Below are positions 18,547 through 27,388 of a DNA stretch of 64,000 nt, in pieces. This DNA comes from Halioxenophilus aromaticivorans (GTDB taxonomy: Bacteria; Pseudomonadota; Gammaproteobacteria; Pseudomonadales; Cellvibrionaceae). The translations under genes and the position numbers were made by a program. The first letter of the stretch is position 1; each line of letters begins with the position of its first letter. The notes beneath the pieces are model-generated. The model was not told where the DNA came from, searched no databases, and was given only the letters and a program-made list of their open reading frames with translations. The stretch is from positions 4,526,001 through 4,590,000 of the forward strand of contig NZ_AP031496.1 in the NCBI RefSeq assembly GCF_042850945.1, written 5' to 3'.

Positions 18547-18575
18547 TATATGGGGCCAGCCTTGGGGGCTTCAAG
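18547..18575 (-). promoter_or_regulatory. Sigma-32 heat-shock promoter of grpE
   Basis: Minus strand: CTTGAAG (-35; one mismatch to CTTGAAA), a 13-nt spacer, and CCCCATATA (-10; perfect to CCCCATNTA). It would start transcription about 40 nt before the chosen grpE GTG. It overlaps the divergent recN leader. Confidence 0.85.
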
Positions 18576-18673
18576 GGTCATTATTAATTTTTAGCGAATC
18601 CCTTCTCGCTGTTGGCCATTTGCGGTATAAAACCGGCTTACTCGCCTTGGCGCCAAACGAAGGAACAGCGGTT

Positions 18674-20323
18674 GTGTTAACCCACCTGAGCATCAACAAC
18701 TTTACTCTGGTAGAGCACCTAGACCTGGAAATAGAACCAGGAATGACCGCCGTTACCGGCGAAACCGGCGCCGGTAAATCGATCATGCTGGATGCCCTAG
18801 GCCTTGCCCTGGGTGACCGTGGCGATGGCGACCGCGTGCGCACGGGTACGGAGCGCGCGGATATTTGTGCCCAATTCGATTTAAGCAAACTGCCCAAGGC
18901 CGCCAACTGGTTGAAAGCTCAGGATTTCGAATCAGCCGAATGCCTACTGCGCCGTGTTATTACCAGTGAGGGCCGTTCGCGGGGTTATATCAACGGCCAA
19001 CCGGCCACCATGTCACAACTGCGGGAGCTGGGTAATCTACTGATAGATATTCACAGCCAGCACGAGCACCAATCGCTGTTGCGCAAGGACACCCACCGCC
19101 TGCTGGTGGACGATTTCGGTAATCACCACAGCCTAACCGCCAGCGTTGCCGAGCAACACCAAGCTTGGGCTGCCACCCATGCCCGCGCCAACCAATTGCG
19201 CGAACAGAGCGCCGATTACCAGCAAAAAGTGCAATTGCTAACCTTCCAAGTGGAAGAGTTGGATGCCCTGGGCCTGCAGCCCGGTGAGATAGACGCCCTT
19301 GAAGAGGAGCAGAAGTTGCTGGCCAGCGCCGAGGATAGCCTCAACCTCAGCCAACAACTGGCGGAGCTGTGTGGCGGCGAAGACCAAAGCCTGGAAAACC
19401 TACTGGGCCACGCCCTGCACTTGCTCAACAACCTACCGCATAAATCTGCCAGCCTGACCGAAGCCCAAGAAATGCTCACCGGAGCCGAAATTCAAGTGCG
19501 CGAGGCCAGCAGCGCCATCAACAACCACCTCAACAGTACAGAGATCAACCCGGAGCGGCTGCGCGAGGTGGACGACCGTTTAAGCACCATTTACCAAACC
19601 GCACGCAAGCACCGAGTGAACCCTGAGGAACTGCCCGACCTGTATCAGCGCCTAAGTGACCAACTCGCCGACCTAACCGGCGATGACAACCAACTGGAAG
19701 CCTTAGAAGCGAAGGAAGGACAGCTAAAAACAACACTGCTGACCAGTGCCAAAAAACTCAGCGCCAAGCGCAAAACCGCCGCCGCCAAACTGGCCAAAGC
19801 CGTAAACCAGCAACTGAAACAGCTGGCCATGGCTAACGCCTGCGTGGAGATTGCTCTGCAAGCCGAAGAGGTCACCAGCCACGGCTTAGAAAGCGTGGAA
19901 TTTTTAATCAGCACCAACCCCGGCGCCAGCCCCAAGCCCCTGGCGAAGGTCGCCTCCGGCGGTGAGCTGTCTCGGGTGAGCTTGGCCATAGTAGTGGTTA
20001 CTGCGCAAACCTCGAAGGTACCCACAATGGTGTTCGATGAGGTCGACGTGGGCATTGGCGGCGCCACCGCCGATGTGGTGGGCAGCTTGTTGCGCACCCT
20101 AGGCGACGCGGGCCAGGTAATTTGTGTTACGCACCTTGGTCAAGTGGCCGCTAAGGCTCACCACCACTTACAGGTGGTGAAAGCGCAAAATAAAAAGACC
20201 ACTACCAGCCAACTCAAAGCGCTACACGAAGAAGAAAAGGTCGCAGAAATTGCTCGGATGATTGGCGGTTCAGAAAGTGCCCAATCGCTGGCCCACGCTA
20301 AAGAGATGTTAGAAAAGGCCTGA
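18674..20323 (+). CDS. recN: DNA repair protein RecN
   Basis: 549 residues, the usual RecN length. An SMC-like ATPase: Walker A TGETGAGKSIMLDAL near the N-terminus, a long coiled coil in the middle, then the signature VASGGELSRVSLAI and Walker B MVFDEVDVGIGG. It bridges DNA during double-strand break repair. The start is the GTG at 18674 (MLTHLSINNF) with AAGGAA about 9 nt upstream; an in-frame ATG at 18515 would add 53 residues foreign to the family and would overlap grpE. No LexA box of the CTGT-N8-ACAG type is visible upstream. Confidence 0.95.
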   Translation: MLTHLSINNFTLVEHLDLEIEPGMTAVTGETGAGKSIMLDALGLALGDRGDGDRVRTGTERADICAQFDLSKLPKAANWLKAQDFESAECLLRRVITSEGRSRGYINGQPATMSQLRELGNLLIDIHSQHEHQSLLRKDTHRLLVDDFGNHHSLTASVAEQHQAWAATHARANQLREQSADYQQKVQLLTFQVEELDALGLQPGEIDALEEEQKLLASAEDSLNLSQQLAELCGGEDQSLENLLGHALHLLNNLPHKSASLTEAQEMLTGAEIQVREASSAINNHLNSTEINPERLREVDDRLSTIYQTARKHRVNPEELPDLYQRLSDQLADLTGDDNQLEALEAKEGQLKTTLLTSAKKLSAKRKTAAAKLAKAVNQQLKQLAMANACVEIALQAEEVTSHGLESVEFLISTNPGASPKPLAKVASGGELSRVSLAIVVVTAQTSKVPTMVFDEVDVGIGGATADVVGSLLRTLGDAGQVICVTHLGQVAAKAHHHLQVVKAQNKKTTTSQLKALHEEEKVAEIARMIGGSESAQSLAHAKEMLEKA

Positions 20324-20338
20324 TAGAACATCAGGCCG
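20316..20338. terminator. recN/fur bidirectional hairpin
   Basis: A perfect 8 bp stem GGCCTGAT/ATCAGGCC with a 5-7 nt loop includes the recN stop codon and lies between the convergent recN and fur genes. No T-run follows directly, so terminator strength is uncertain. Confidence 0.5.
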
Positions 20339-20350
20339 GACATATATCAG

Positions 20351-20752
20351 TTATCTTTTTTTACGCACGTACAACACTAGGCTGTGGCCGGTTAGCTCGT
20401 AGCCATGCTTTTTAGCGATTTCTTCTTGCAGGCGCTCAATATCATCGCTGTGAAATTCAAGAACGTCTCCGGTATCCACGCAAACCATGTGGTCGTGGTG
20501 GTCGCCGCGATCCAGCTCAAACACAGAGTGGCCGCCATCGAAGTTATGGCGCTCTACTAAGCCTGCGGTTTCAAATTGGGTTAGCACTCGGTAAACCGTG
20601 GCCAAACCCACGTCTTCACCGGTTTCCATTAGGGTTTTGAACACATCTTCCGCGCTCATATGGTGCTGTTCCGACGACTCTAGAATCTGCAGAATTTTTA
20701 CCCTCGGCAGGGTGACCTTGAGGCCGGCTTTTCTCAGTTCGGAATTTTCCAC
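20351..20752 (-). CDS. fur: Ferric uptake regulator Fur
   Basis: 133 residues with a GTG start. The N-terminal winged helix (LKVTLPRVKILQILESSEQHHMSAEDVFK...GLATVYRVLTQFE) binds DNA. The C-terminal dimerisation domain has the metal-binding segment HDHMVCVDTGDVLEF, with only one cysteine as in Pseudomonas Fur (E. coli has CxxC), and no C-terminal CxxxxC. It represses iron-uptake genes with Fe2+ bound. It is divergent from bamE, as in pseudomonads. No obvious Fur box was found in the 80 bp shared promoter region. Confidence 0.96.
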   Translation of the reverse strand: MENSELRKAGLKVTLPRVKILQILESSEQHHMSAEDVFKTLMETGEDVGLATVYRVLTQFETAGLVERHNFDGGHSVFELDRGDHHDHMVCVDTGDVLEFHSDDIERLQEEIAKKHGYELTGHSLVLYVRKKR

Positions 20753-20832
20753 AGTTTACTCGTCTCCGCTCTATTCAGATTTAAGGCGTTTGGGTATTAT
20801 CCCCGTTCGTTTTAGAATGTGGAACCCCCGCT

Positions 20833-21231
20833 ATGCAAAAATCGATTCATTGTTGCTTTATCATCCTGCTGCTTGGCAGCTTGAGTGCATGTTCTGCACT
20901 TAAGTTCCCTGGGGTTTATCGCATCACCATCCAGCAGGGTAATGTTGTAACGCAAGAAATGATCGACCAGTTAAAACCCGGCATGACCAAACGCCAAGTA
21001 CGATTTGTGTTGGGAACGCCATTGATCGATGACCCATTTGCCGCCAACCGTTGGGATTACTACTACAGTTACACCAACCCACGGGCGATTACTGTGAACC
21101 ACAGTCTAACCGTGTATTTCGACGAAGATTCGCTCAACAACGTAGAAACCACTGACCGCTTTAAAATGCCTGCGAATTTTCAAGCCAGCGAGCAGCAAGC
21201 CACGCCTTCTGCCGAGCCGGATGCCGCCTAA
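20833..21231 (+). CDS. bamE: Outer-membrane assembly lipoprotein BamE (SmpA/OmlA)
   Basis: 132 residues. The lipoprotein signal ends LLGSLSAC, so Cys20 is lipidated. The BamE core follows: VTQEMIDQLKPGMTKRQVRFVLGTPLIDDPFAANRWDYYYSY. It is a small subunit of the BAM complex that stabilises BamD/BamA while beta-barrel proteins are inserted in the outer membrane. A strong terminator follows. Confidence 0.94.
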   Translation: MQKSIHCCFIILLLGSLSACSALKFPGVYRITIQQGNVVTQEMIDQLKPGMTKRQVRFVLGTPLIDDPFAANRWDYYYSYTNPRAITVNHSLTVYFDEDSLNNVETTDRFKMPANFQASEQQATPSAEPDAA

Positions 21232-21264
21232 GCGCTAATATTACGCTTAAGCCATACAAACCAG

Positions 21265-21298
21265 CAGCCCAATTACAGACAAGTATTGGGCTGTTTTT
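21265..21298 (+). terminator. Terminator of bamE
   Basis: A perfect 9 bp stem CAGCCCAAT/ATTGGGCTG with an 11-nt loop followed by TTTTT, 34 bp after the bamE stop. Confidence 0.85.
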
Positions 21299-21328
21299 CT
21301 ATCTGCAATACATAAACAGCAAAAAGCC

Positions 21329-21667
21329 CTATTTGGTTTGGCCGTCGCTTTCTTCGGCAGCTTTTTCCGCCTTGGCGGCTCGTCGCCGGCGAGCCTCTTT
21401 GGGGTCGGAAATCAGCGGCTGGTAAATTTCTACTCGGTCGCCCTCTTGCAGCTCATGTTCCGGCGCTTTCTTTAAGCCTTTAGTGCCCAAAGCCTGGCCA
21501 AAGATACCCATTTTTGCGGTTTCGATATCGATCTCTGGAAATTCTTGGTCGATGTGCGAAAGCCGAACCGCTTGCAAAGCAGTGGTGCCCGGCTCTACCT
21601 GCAAGGCAATAATTTTTTGTTTATTGGGCAGGGCGTAGGCCACTTCCACAGTGATGGTGTTGCTCAT
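21329..21667 (-). CDS. ratB: RnfH/RatB family ubiquitin-like protein
   Basis: 112 residues from the ATG at 21667 (MSNTITVEVAYAL). A beta-grasp fold is indicated by VEVAYALPNKQKIIALQVEPGTTALQAVRLS and GDRVEIYQPLISDPKEARRRRA. The C-terminal tail is Lys/Arg/Glu-rich. The family (UPF0125) is paired with ratA across gammaproteobacteria, but its biochemical role is not settled. The start is 8 nt after the ratA stop; a longer start at 21709 would overlap ratA. Confidence 0.88.
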   Translation of the reverse strand: MSNTITVEVAYALPNKQKIIALQVEPGTTALQAVRLSHIDQEFPEIDIETAKMGIFGQALGTKGLKKAPEHELQEGDRVEIYQPLISDPKEARRRRAAKAEKAAEESDGQTK

Positions 21668-21675
21668 AGGGTTGC

Positions 21676-22110
21676 TTACTCTGCGTAGATTTGGCGGGCG
21701 CGCTGACAAATGGCATCCACCTGCTGGTTGGCCATGGATTCAAACAACCTACCCGCCGCCATAGCAATCAATTTATTACTGAATTCGAACTCTAATTTAA
21801 GCTCCAGCTTACACGCCCGCTCTGCCAACTCGGTAAAAGTCCATACACCATGAAAGGATTTAAATGGCCCTTCTGTTAGGGACAGCTCCATGCGGTTGGG
21901 AGCATCCACTACGTTGTGGGTGGTGAAACTGGTATTTAACCTGCCCCTCCCTAGGTGCAGCTTGGCCTCTAGCCAATCGTCACCTCGGCCGATCAGATCG
22001 GTTTTTACACAGCCGGGCATAAATTCAGGGTAGCGCTCTACGTCGCTTACTAAATCAAACATCTCTTGGGCCGAAAAGGCCACTAAAGCGGATCGCTCTA
22101 TGGTTGTCAC
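21676..22110 (-). CDS. ratA: RatA-type START-domain protein
   Basis: About 144 residues from a GTG at 22110 (TTIERSALVAFSAQEMFDLV). The segment DVERYPEFMPGC and the C-terminal FEFSNKLIAMAAGRLFESMANQQVDAICQRARQ define the RatA/COQ10 START-like family. E. coli RatA blocks 70S formation when overproduced, and mitochondrial COQ10 binds ubiquinone. In most gammaproteobacteria smpB is the divergent neighbour; here it is 4.6 kb away, behind two transporters. Confidence 0.9.
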   Translation of the reverse strand: MTTIERSALVAFSAQEMFDLVSDVERYPEFMPGCVKTDLIGRGDDWLEAKLHLGRGRLNTSFTTHNVVDAPNRMELSLTEGPFKSFHGVWTFTELAERACKLELKLEFEFSNKLIAMAAGRLFESMANQQVDAICQRARQIYAE

Positions 22111-22393
22111 AATGTTGTCCGTGTATTTATGAGTGCGGTTTCGCCAAACGCCAGGGCCATTAAAAACTGAGGGGCAGGCTTGGGTTCTCCGTCTTGTGTG
22201 CGGGATTGTAGAGAAGAGCGCCGGCCTGGGCAAACCGGGGCCGAGCCTGAGCGCACCCTAAACGACAATCCAGGACAAAGTTGGTACTATCTACCTTTCG
22301 TGCCACAGGCGTCTAAAACGGTGCCTTGGCCGCTATTTCCAGGCACAGTACACACCACAAAAACAAGCAGAAACACAGGTTACGAAAGCATCT

Positions 22394-23815
22394 ATGGTAT
22401 CGACCTCAAGAGAACAATTTGGCTCTAAACTGGGCTTTATTTTGGCGGCAGCGGGCTCAGCCGTGGGCATTGGCAACCTGGTGGGCTTCCCGGTGAACGC
22501 TGCCAAAAACGGCGGCGCCGCGTTTTTGATTCTGTACGCTATTTTTGTGTTTGCCATTTGTGTGCCGGTAATGATGGCAGAGCTGGCCGCCGGCCGCGCC
22601 AGCCAGCGCGGCCCTTTTGGTTGTTACCGGCACTTTGCTGACGCCAAGCCCTGGTGGCATATCGGCGGGCTACTGGCCGTAATTACACCATTTATGATTG
22701 CCGTATTCTACTTGGTGCTTACCGTGTGGATATTTGGCTACCTGGCCGCCATCGTTAGCGGCAATCTTTCAGCCATGAGCGATGCCAGTTTCTTTGGCGA
22801 CTTTATTAACGGTAAAATTCTATTCTTGTACGTGGTATTTGTGGCCGCCTTTGTAGGCGTTACCCTTCACTTTGGGGTGCAAAAAGGCATTGAGCGCGGT
22901 GCCAAAATCATGATGCCCACGTTGTTTTTTATGCTCATTGCCTTGGTGGTGTTTATTTTGTTCCAAGAGGGCGCCGGTGCCGGTGTTAAATATTATTTAA
23001 TTCCGGATTTCTCAAAGCTCACCACGGAAGTCGTCAATGGAGCCATGTCCCAGGCATTTTTCTCGCTGTCTTTAGGTATGGGCATTATGATCACCTACGG
23101 CTCCTATATGGATAAACGTGAGAGCATCCCCGGCTCCGCACGCCTGGTGGCCCTAGCCGATACCACCGTTGCATTCACCGCCGGCTTACTGGTACTACCC
23201 GCCATTTTTGCCTTTAACCCCAACACCAATCCAGACGACTTATCCAGCTCCTCCGTTAGCTTAATTTTTACCTTTCTACCAAAAATTTTTCTAGCCATGC
23301 AAGCCGCCATTGGCTATTTTGGGGCCAGCTTAGTTGCCGCGTTATTCTTTTTGTTGGTGCTTTTTGCCGCACTCACCTCGCTCATATCCATAATAGAAGT
23401 GCCTGTATGTGCCGCCATGGATCAATTCTGCATTACACGGAACAAAGCCTTATTAGTGGTAGGCATCGCCATCATCATTACCAGCTTGGCCTGCGTGGTG
23501 TCGTTTGGCATGGTGCCCTTCTTTACCGAATTCACTCAATACGGCGGCGGAGTTAAATCGTTTTTTGATTTGGTGATCGACGTCTTCTACGACACCATCC
23601 TGCCACTCAACGGTGCCCTAATCTGTATATTTGTGGTGTATCAATGGAAAAAACACAACCTCGACTCTGAGCTAGAACAAGGCGACCCAGAGTATAAAAG
23701 CAGCATCATGGAGCGGTACATTAATTTTGCCCTGGGTACCTTTATCCCAGCCATTTTAGTGTTGGTATTTATCAACACCGTTATGAGCAAATTCTTCGGC
23801 ACATCATTAATTTAA
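22394..23815 (+). CDS. Sodium-dependent NSS-family transporter 1
   Basis: 473 residues with about 12 hydrophobic helices in the LeuT fold. TM1 carries the Na+/substrate signature GSAVGIGNLVGFPVNAAKNGG, and TM6 and TM8 regions read SLGMGIMITYGSYM and LFAALTSLISIIEVP. Neurotransmitter:sodium symporters import amino acids or related amines with Na+; the exact substrate cannot be read from sequence. It is followed after 14 bp by a second NSS gene, so the pair forms an operon that looks inserted between ratA and smpB. Confidence 0.92.
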   Translation: MVSTSREQFGSKLGFILAAAGSAVGIGNLVGFPVNAAKNGGAAFLILYAIFVFAICVPVMMAELAAGRASQRGPFGCYRHFADAKPWWHIGGLLAVITPFMIAVFYLVLTVWIFGYLAAIVSGNLSAMSDASFFGDFINGKILFLYVVFVAAFVGVTLHFGVQKGIERGAKIMMPTLFFMLIALVVFILFQEGAGAGVKYYLIPDFSKLTTEVVNGAMSQAFFSLSLGMGIMITYGSYMDKRESIPGSARLVALADTTVAFTAGLLVLPAIFAFNPNTNPDDLSSSSVSLIFTFLPKIFLAMQAAIGYFGASLVAALFFLLVLFAALTSLISIIEVPVCAAMDQFCITRNKALLVVGIAIIITSLACVVSFGMVPFFTEFTQYGGGVKSFFDLVIDVFYDTILPLNGALICIFVVYQWKKHNLDSELEQGDPEYKSSIMERYINFALGTFIPAILVLVFINTVMSKFFGTSLI

Positions 23816-23829
23816 GTTAGGCGCGAGTA

Positions 23830-25170
23830 ATGGCATCTAGGGAACAGTTTTCATCCACCACGGGTTTTGTCATGGCGGCCGCCGGCTCCGCCATTGGCTT
23901 GGGCAATATTTGGGGCTTCCCCACCAATACCGCTGGCAATGGCGGTGCCGCTTTTGTGGTGATTTACTTGGCATTGGCATTTTTACTGGCCTACCCGGCA
24001 CTCATGGCGGAATTGATCATTGGCCGGGCCTCCAGGGCCAACATTGTAACCTCGCTTAAAGGCATTGGTGCCGAACGCGGCATTGCCTGGGCCGGAGTTT
24101 TGGTGGGGCTGTACGGCGTTGTGATTGCCAGTTTGATTTACAGTTTCTACTCCATTGTGGCCGGCTGGATGGTGGCCCACTGGGCGGAATCTGTTACCAG
24201 CACGCTAGGCTTAACCGGTATCAGCGAGTGGTTGGTTGGCTTTAGCACCGAGCGTAACGTGATATTTACCGCCCTGTTTATGGCCCTAACCATGGCCATT
24301 ATTTCTCAAGGGGTAAGTGCCGGCATCGAACGCTGGAGCACACGGTTAATGCCCATTATGTTTTTATTGTTTTTAGCGCTGATTATCTATGTGCTACTGC
24401 AAGAAGGCGCCACCGAAGGGCTTAAGCTGTATTTGATACCAGACTTCTCCGGCTTAAAGCCCGAGGTATTCGTCAACGCAATGGGGCAAGCGTTTTTCTC
24501 GCTCTCCCTCGGTGTAGGCACCATGTTAATTTACGGCTCCTATTTGGGTGAAAAAGAAAACCTCCCCAGAATTGGTGCCATAGTTACCCTAACCGATACC
24601 GGCATTGCCTTTGTGGCGGGCCTGTTGATCATGCCCGCTATTTTTGTGGCCAAGGAGTACGGCACCAACGTATTTACCGACAGCGGCGAATTAATCGCCG
24701 GGCCAGATTTAATCTTCCAGGTGTTGCCAGCGTTATTTGGCTCCATGGGCAGCGCAGGTTTGGTGGTTGCGTTTGCCTTTTTCACATTGATGACCATCGC
24801 GGCTCTCACCTCATCTATCTCCATGCTGGAGGTGCCCGTGTCTCTGGCCTGCGAACATACCGGAATCAAACGCAACAAAGCCACTTTGATGATTGGCAGC
24901 GTTATTTTTGTCATTAGCCTGATCATTTGTTTTAACTTTAACTCGCTATTTGTGTGGGTTATTAACTTCACCACCGTGTATAGCCAACCCATTTTGGGCA
25001 TTTTGCTGTGTATTTTTGTGGGCTGGTTATGGCACCGCAACCGCATTTTGGAAGCACTCAAGCCCGGTATGCCCGAGGCAGAATCCAGCCTATTTTTTAA
25101 ACTTTGGCCGGTGTACGTGCGCTTTGTATGCCCGGTTTTAATTGCCCTAGTATTGCTGCAAAGTCTCTAA
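23830..25170 (+). CDS. Sodium-dependent NSS-family transporter 2
   Basis: 446 residues, 11-12 TM helices, homologous to the preceding gene (GSAIGLGNIWGFPTNTAGNGG in TM1, SLGVGTMLIYGSYL in TM6). The TM1 signature is the more conventional of the two. The two proteins probably transport different amino acids or act as a duplicated pair; heteromers are not known in this family. A REP-like palindrome begins 13 bp after the stop. Confidence 0.92.
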   Translation: MASREQFSSTTGFVMAAAGSAIGLGNIWGFPTNTAGNGGAAFVVIYLALAFLLAYPALMAELIIGRASRANIVTSLKGIGAERGIAWAGVLVGLYGVVIASLIYSFYSIVAGWMVAHWAESVTSTLGLTGISEWLVGFSTERNVIFTALFMALTMAIISQGVSAGIERWSTRLMPIMFLLFLALIIYVLLQEGATEGLKLYLIPDFSGLKPEVFVNAMGQAFFSLSLGVGTMLIYGSYLGEKENLPRIGAIVTLTDTGIAFVAGLLIMPAIFVAKEYGTNVFTDSGELIAGPDLIFQVLPALFGSMGSAGLVVAFAFFTLMTIAALTSSISMLEVPVSLACEHTGIKRNKATLMIGSVIFVISLIICFNFNSLFVWVINFTTVYSQPILGILLCIFVGWLWHRNRILEALKPGMPEAESSLFFKLWPVYVRFVCPVLIALVLLQSL

Positions 25171-25182
25171 CCCTCACACGCT

Positions 25183-25239
25183 AATCAATGGGGTCAGAGC
25201 GTTTGATCGCCCAAATCAAACGCTCTGACCCCATTGATT
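25183..25239. repeat. REP-like long palindrome
   Basis: Perfect 25 bp arms beginning AATCAATGGGGTCAGAGCG with a 7-nt spacer, 13 bp after the NSS transporter stop. Same arm sequence as at 13665-13717. Confidence 0.85.
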
Positions 25240-25371
25240 CTCACATTTCTATAACAATCCCCACCCTGCTGTAATTTTTCCCCTGCGGCCAACGTATTAA
25301 CCGGTGAGTTACGCCAACCATTGAGTGGTTGCACGTAAAAAATAACACACCGTTAATATGAGACTTGCATC

Positions 25372-25824
25372 ATGAATACACTTCGCAGATCACTAATTCT
25401 GCTGTTCGCGCTATTGCCATTGAGCACTGCCTGGGCGGCGGATATGAAAAAAGAAGCAATCAGCCACGCCGAGATGGCCAGCCATAAGGAGCCGTTTACA
25501 CAGGCTCGGTTTGAACAACTACAACAAGCCGGCGAAGTGATTTTAATCGATATCTACGCCAGTTGGTGCCCTACCTGCGCCAAGCAACAGGCGGTGCTAG
25601 AAACCTATAAAAAAGCCAACCCCGATAAGACGTTCTATACCTTGGTTGTGGATTACGACAAACAAAAACCTGTGGTGAGTGCCTTGCGCGCGCCGCGCCA
25701 ATCCACCCTATTGCTGTACAAAGGCAGCCAACAGCATTGGTACAGCGTTGCCGAAACCCGCGCTGAGGTGATTACAGAACAGCTGGATAAAACCATCGCC
25801 TACGACTACCCAGCCAAAAACTAA
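25372..25824 (+). CDS. Secreted thioredoxin-like protein
   Basis: 150 residues: a signal peptide (~1-22, ending STAWAA), then a thioredoxin fold with the active site ASWCPTCAKQQAV. The cis-Pro region (APRQSTLLLYKG) is present. A periplasmic thiol-disulfide role is expected. It lies 3 bp upstream of a DsbD-like membrane protein, which would supply electrons to it. WCPTC rather than WCGPC suggests a reducing, DsbD/TlpA-like partner. Confidence 0.85.
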   Translation: MNTLRRSLILLFALLPLSTAWAADMKKEAISHAEMASHKEPFTQARFEQLQQAGEVILIDIYASWCPTCAKQQAVLETYKKANPDKTFYTLVVDYDKQKPVVSALRAPRQSTLLLYKGSQQHWYSVAETRAEVITEQLDKTIAYDYPAKN

Positions 25825-25827
25825 ACC

Positions 25828-26538
25828 ATGGCTCTGGAATTTACCTCATTACCCCTGGCTTCAGTGGCCGGCGTTCTGAGCATACTATCGCCCTGCGTTT
25901 GGCCATTGATCCCCATGGTGATGGCCTCCTCAGCTAACGCCAGCCGCTGGGGCCTGGTGTTTTTAGCTTTAGGGTTAAGTTTGGCCTTTGCGTTGGCTGG
26001 CGGCGTTCTCACCTTTGTGTTGCTCAACCTTGGCCTACCCCCGGATGCCTTGCGCTGGGTAGGTACGGCTTTACTTATTTTGGTTGGATTGGTGTTGCTG
26101 ATAAAACCCCTGGGCGAGTGGGCCAACACCCGGCTATCCATGCTCAGTAGTCGGTTTAACATCCACCAGCCACAAACCGCCTCTACCCTGGGCCAGCTTG
26201 CTGTGGGTTTTATGTTGGGCCTTGTGTGGCTACCCTGCGTGGGCCCCACCCTAGGAGCCGCTATTGCTTTGGCTTCGGTTGGCCAAAGCCTGGCCATGGC
26301 CAGCGCCATCCTCTTCTGCTACGGCCTTGGCTGCGCCCTGGCACTGATAGTGGCTGCGGTGTTATCACAGAAAGTAGTGCGCGCGGTAAGCCCCGGCCTA
26401 CTGAGCCGCGCCCTGCAGGCCAAGCAGATGCTTGGAGGCATAATGGTGTTGTTAGGGTTGATGATCTTCACTGGGCTAGATAAACAGCTGGAGACGCTGG
26501 CCATTCAATACCTACCAGACTGGAGCTATTCGCTGTAA
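25828..26538 (+). CDS. CcdA/DsbD-type thiol electron-transfer membrane protein
   Basis: 236 residues with six TM helices. Two conserved Cys-Pro-type motifs lie in inverted-repeat helices: SPCVWPLIPMVMA at ~25 and WLPCVGPTLGAA at ~133. These cysteines move reducing equivalents from cytoplasmic thioredoxin to periplasmic acceptors, as in the central domain of DsbD and in CcdA. The preceding thioredoxin-like protein is the probable acceptor. Confidence 0.87.
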   Translation: MALEFTSLPLASVAGVLSILSPCVWPLIPMVMASSANASRWGLVFLALGLSLAFALAGGVLTFVLLNLGLPPDALRWVGTALLILVGLVLLIKPLGEWANTRLSMLSSRFNIHQPQTASTLGQLAVGFMLGLVWLPCVGPTLGAAIALASVGQSLAMASAILFCYGLGCALALIVAAVLSQKVVRAVSPGLLSRALQAKQMLGGIMVLLGLMIFTGLDKQLETLAIQYLPDWSYSL

Positions 26539-26545
26539 CCCAACA

Positions 26546-26577
26546 AGGGCGGCGCGTTGCAATCCGCACCGCCGCCC
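26546..26577. terminator. GC-rich hairpin after the ccdA-like gene
   Basis: An 8 bp stem GGGCGGCG/CGCCGCCC just after the stop codon. No T-run follows, so it is a weak terminator or an RNA 3'-end stabiliser. Confidence 0.45.
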
Positions 26578-26709
26578 TCATCTATAACTCAGCTACAGAT
26601 ATTTAACTACCACAGCGAATCTGGCCAAGCCCTATACCCCTGTCACGGCGCAAAGCAGGGCTAAACCAGTATTTGTTTCGTATTGCAGAGGTCTATATAA
26701 TCCGCCGCC

Positions 26710-27186
26710 ATGGCCAACAAACCGAAGAAAAAACCGGGCAGTAACACCATCGCCCAAAACCGCCGAGCACGCTTTGATTTTCACATAGAGGAAACATTCG
26801 AGGCGGGCGTTATGCTGCATGGCTGGGAAGTAAAAAGCCTGCGCGCCGGTAAAGGCCAACTCACCGACTGTTACGTGGTATTTGAGCGCGATGAAGCCTG
26901 GCTGCTCAACTGCCAAATCACGCCCATCAACACCATCTCCACGCACTTTGTCATCGACCCCATGCGTAAGCGCAAACTGCTGATGCACCGCAGAGAGATC
27001 GACAAACTGCAAGAAGCTGCCGATCAAAAAGGCCACACCATCGTCGCCCTAGCCCTGTATTGGAAAAACCATATGGTGAAATGCCAGGTGGCCATCGCCA
27101 AGGGTAAAAAGCAGCACGACAAGCGCGACACCGAGAAACAGCGCGATTGGGACCGGCAAAAAGCGCGCATTATGCGCCATAGCTAA
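26710..27186 (+). CDS. smpB: SsrA-binding protein SmpB
   Basis: 158 residues. An OB-fold beta barrel (IAQNRRARFDFHIEETFEAGVMLHGWEVKSLRAGKGQL) binds the tRNA-like domain of tmRNA, and the basic C-terminal tail (KQHDKRDTEKQRDWDRQKARIMR) enters the empty mRNA channel during trans-translation. Its RNA partner ssrA lies 202 bp downstream on the same strand. Confidence 0.97.
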   Translation: MANKPKKKPGSNTIAQNRRARFDFHIEETFEAGVMLHGWEVKSLRAGKGQLTDCYVVFERDEAWLLNCQITPINTISTHFVIDPMRKRKLLMHRREIDKLQEAADQKGHTIVALALYWKNHMVKCQVAIAKGKKQHDKRDTEKQRDWDRQKARIMRHS

Positions 27187-27388
27187 TCCATTCCCCACCG
27201 CCAAACCTTGAAAACCGCTTGGCACACCCCAATCTATGTTGTAGCATCGCCAATCCTCTTGCTATTGGGCTTGTAGTTTCGCACTACCCCCAGAGAGGAC
27301 GGCAGGCCAGCCCTAACCACTTGGGCCTTTGTAGACCATAAAAGGACGCAAAGAGAGCCGCAATCCAGCACCCCGCAGCACCGAATTC

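Noticed and set aside
18522..18673. A LexA (SOS) box for recN
   Set aside because: No CTGT-N8-ACAG or close variant was found between grpE and recN.
20753..20832. A Fur box in the fur/bamE divergent region
   Set aside because: No stretch close to GATAATGATAATCATTATC was seen.
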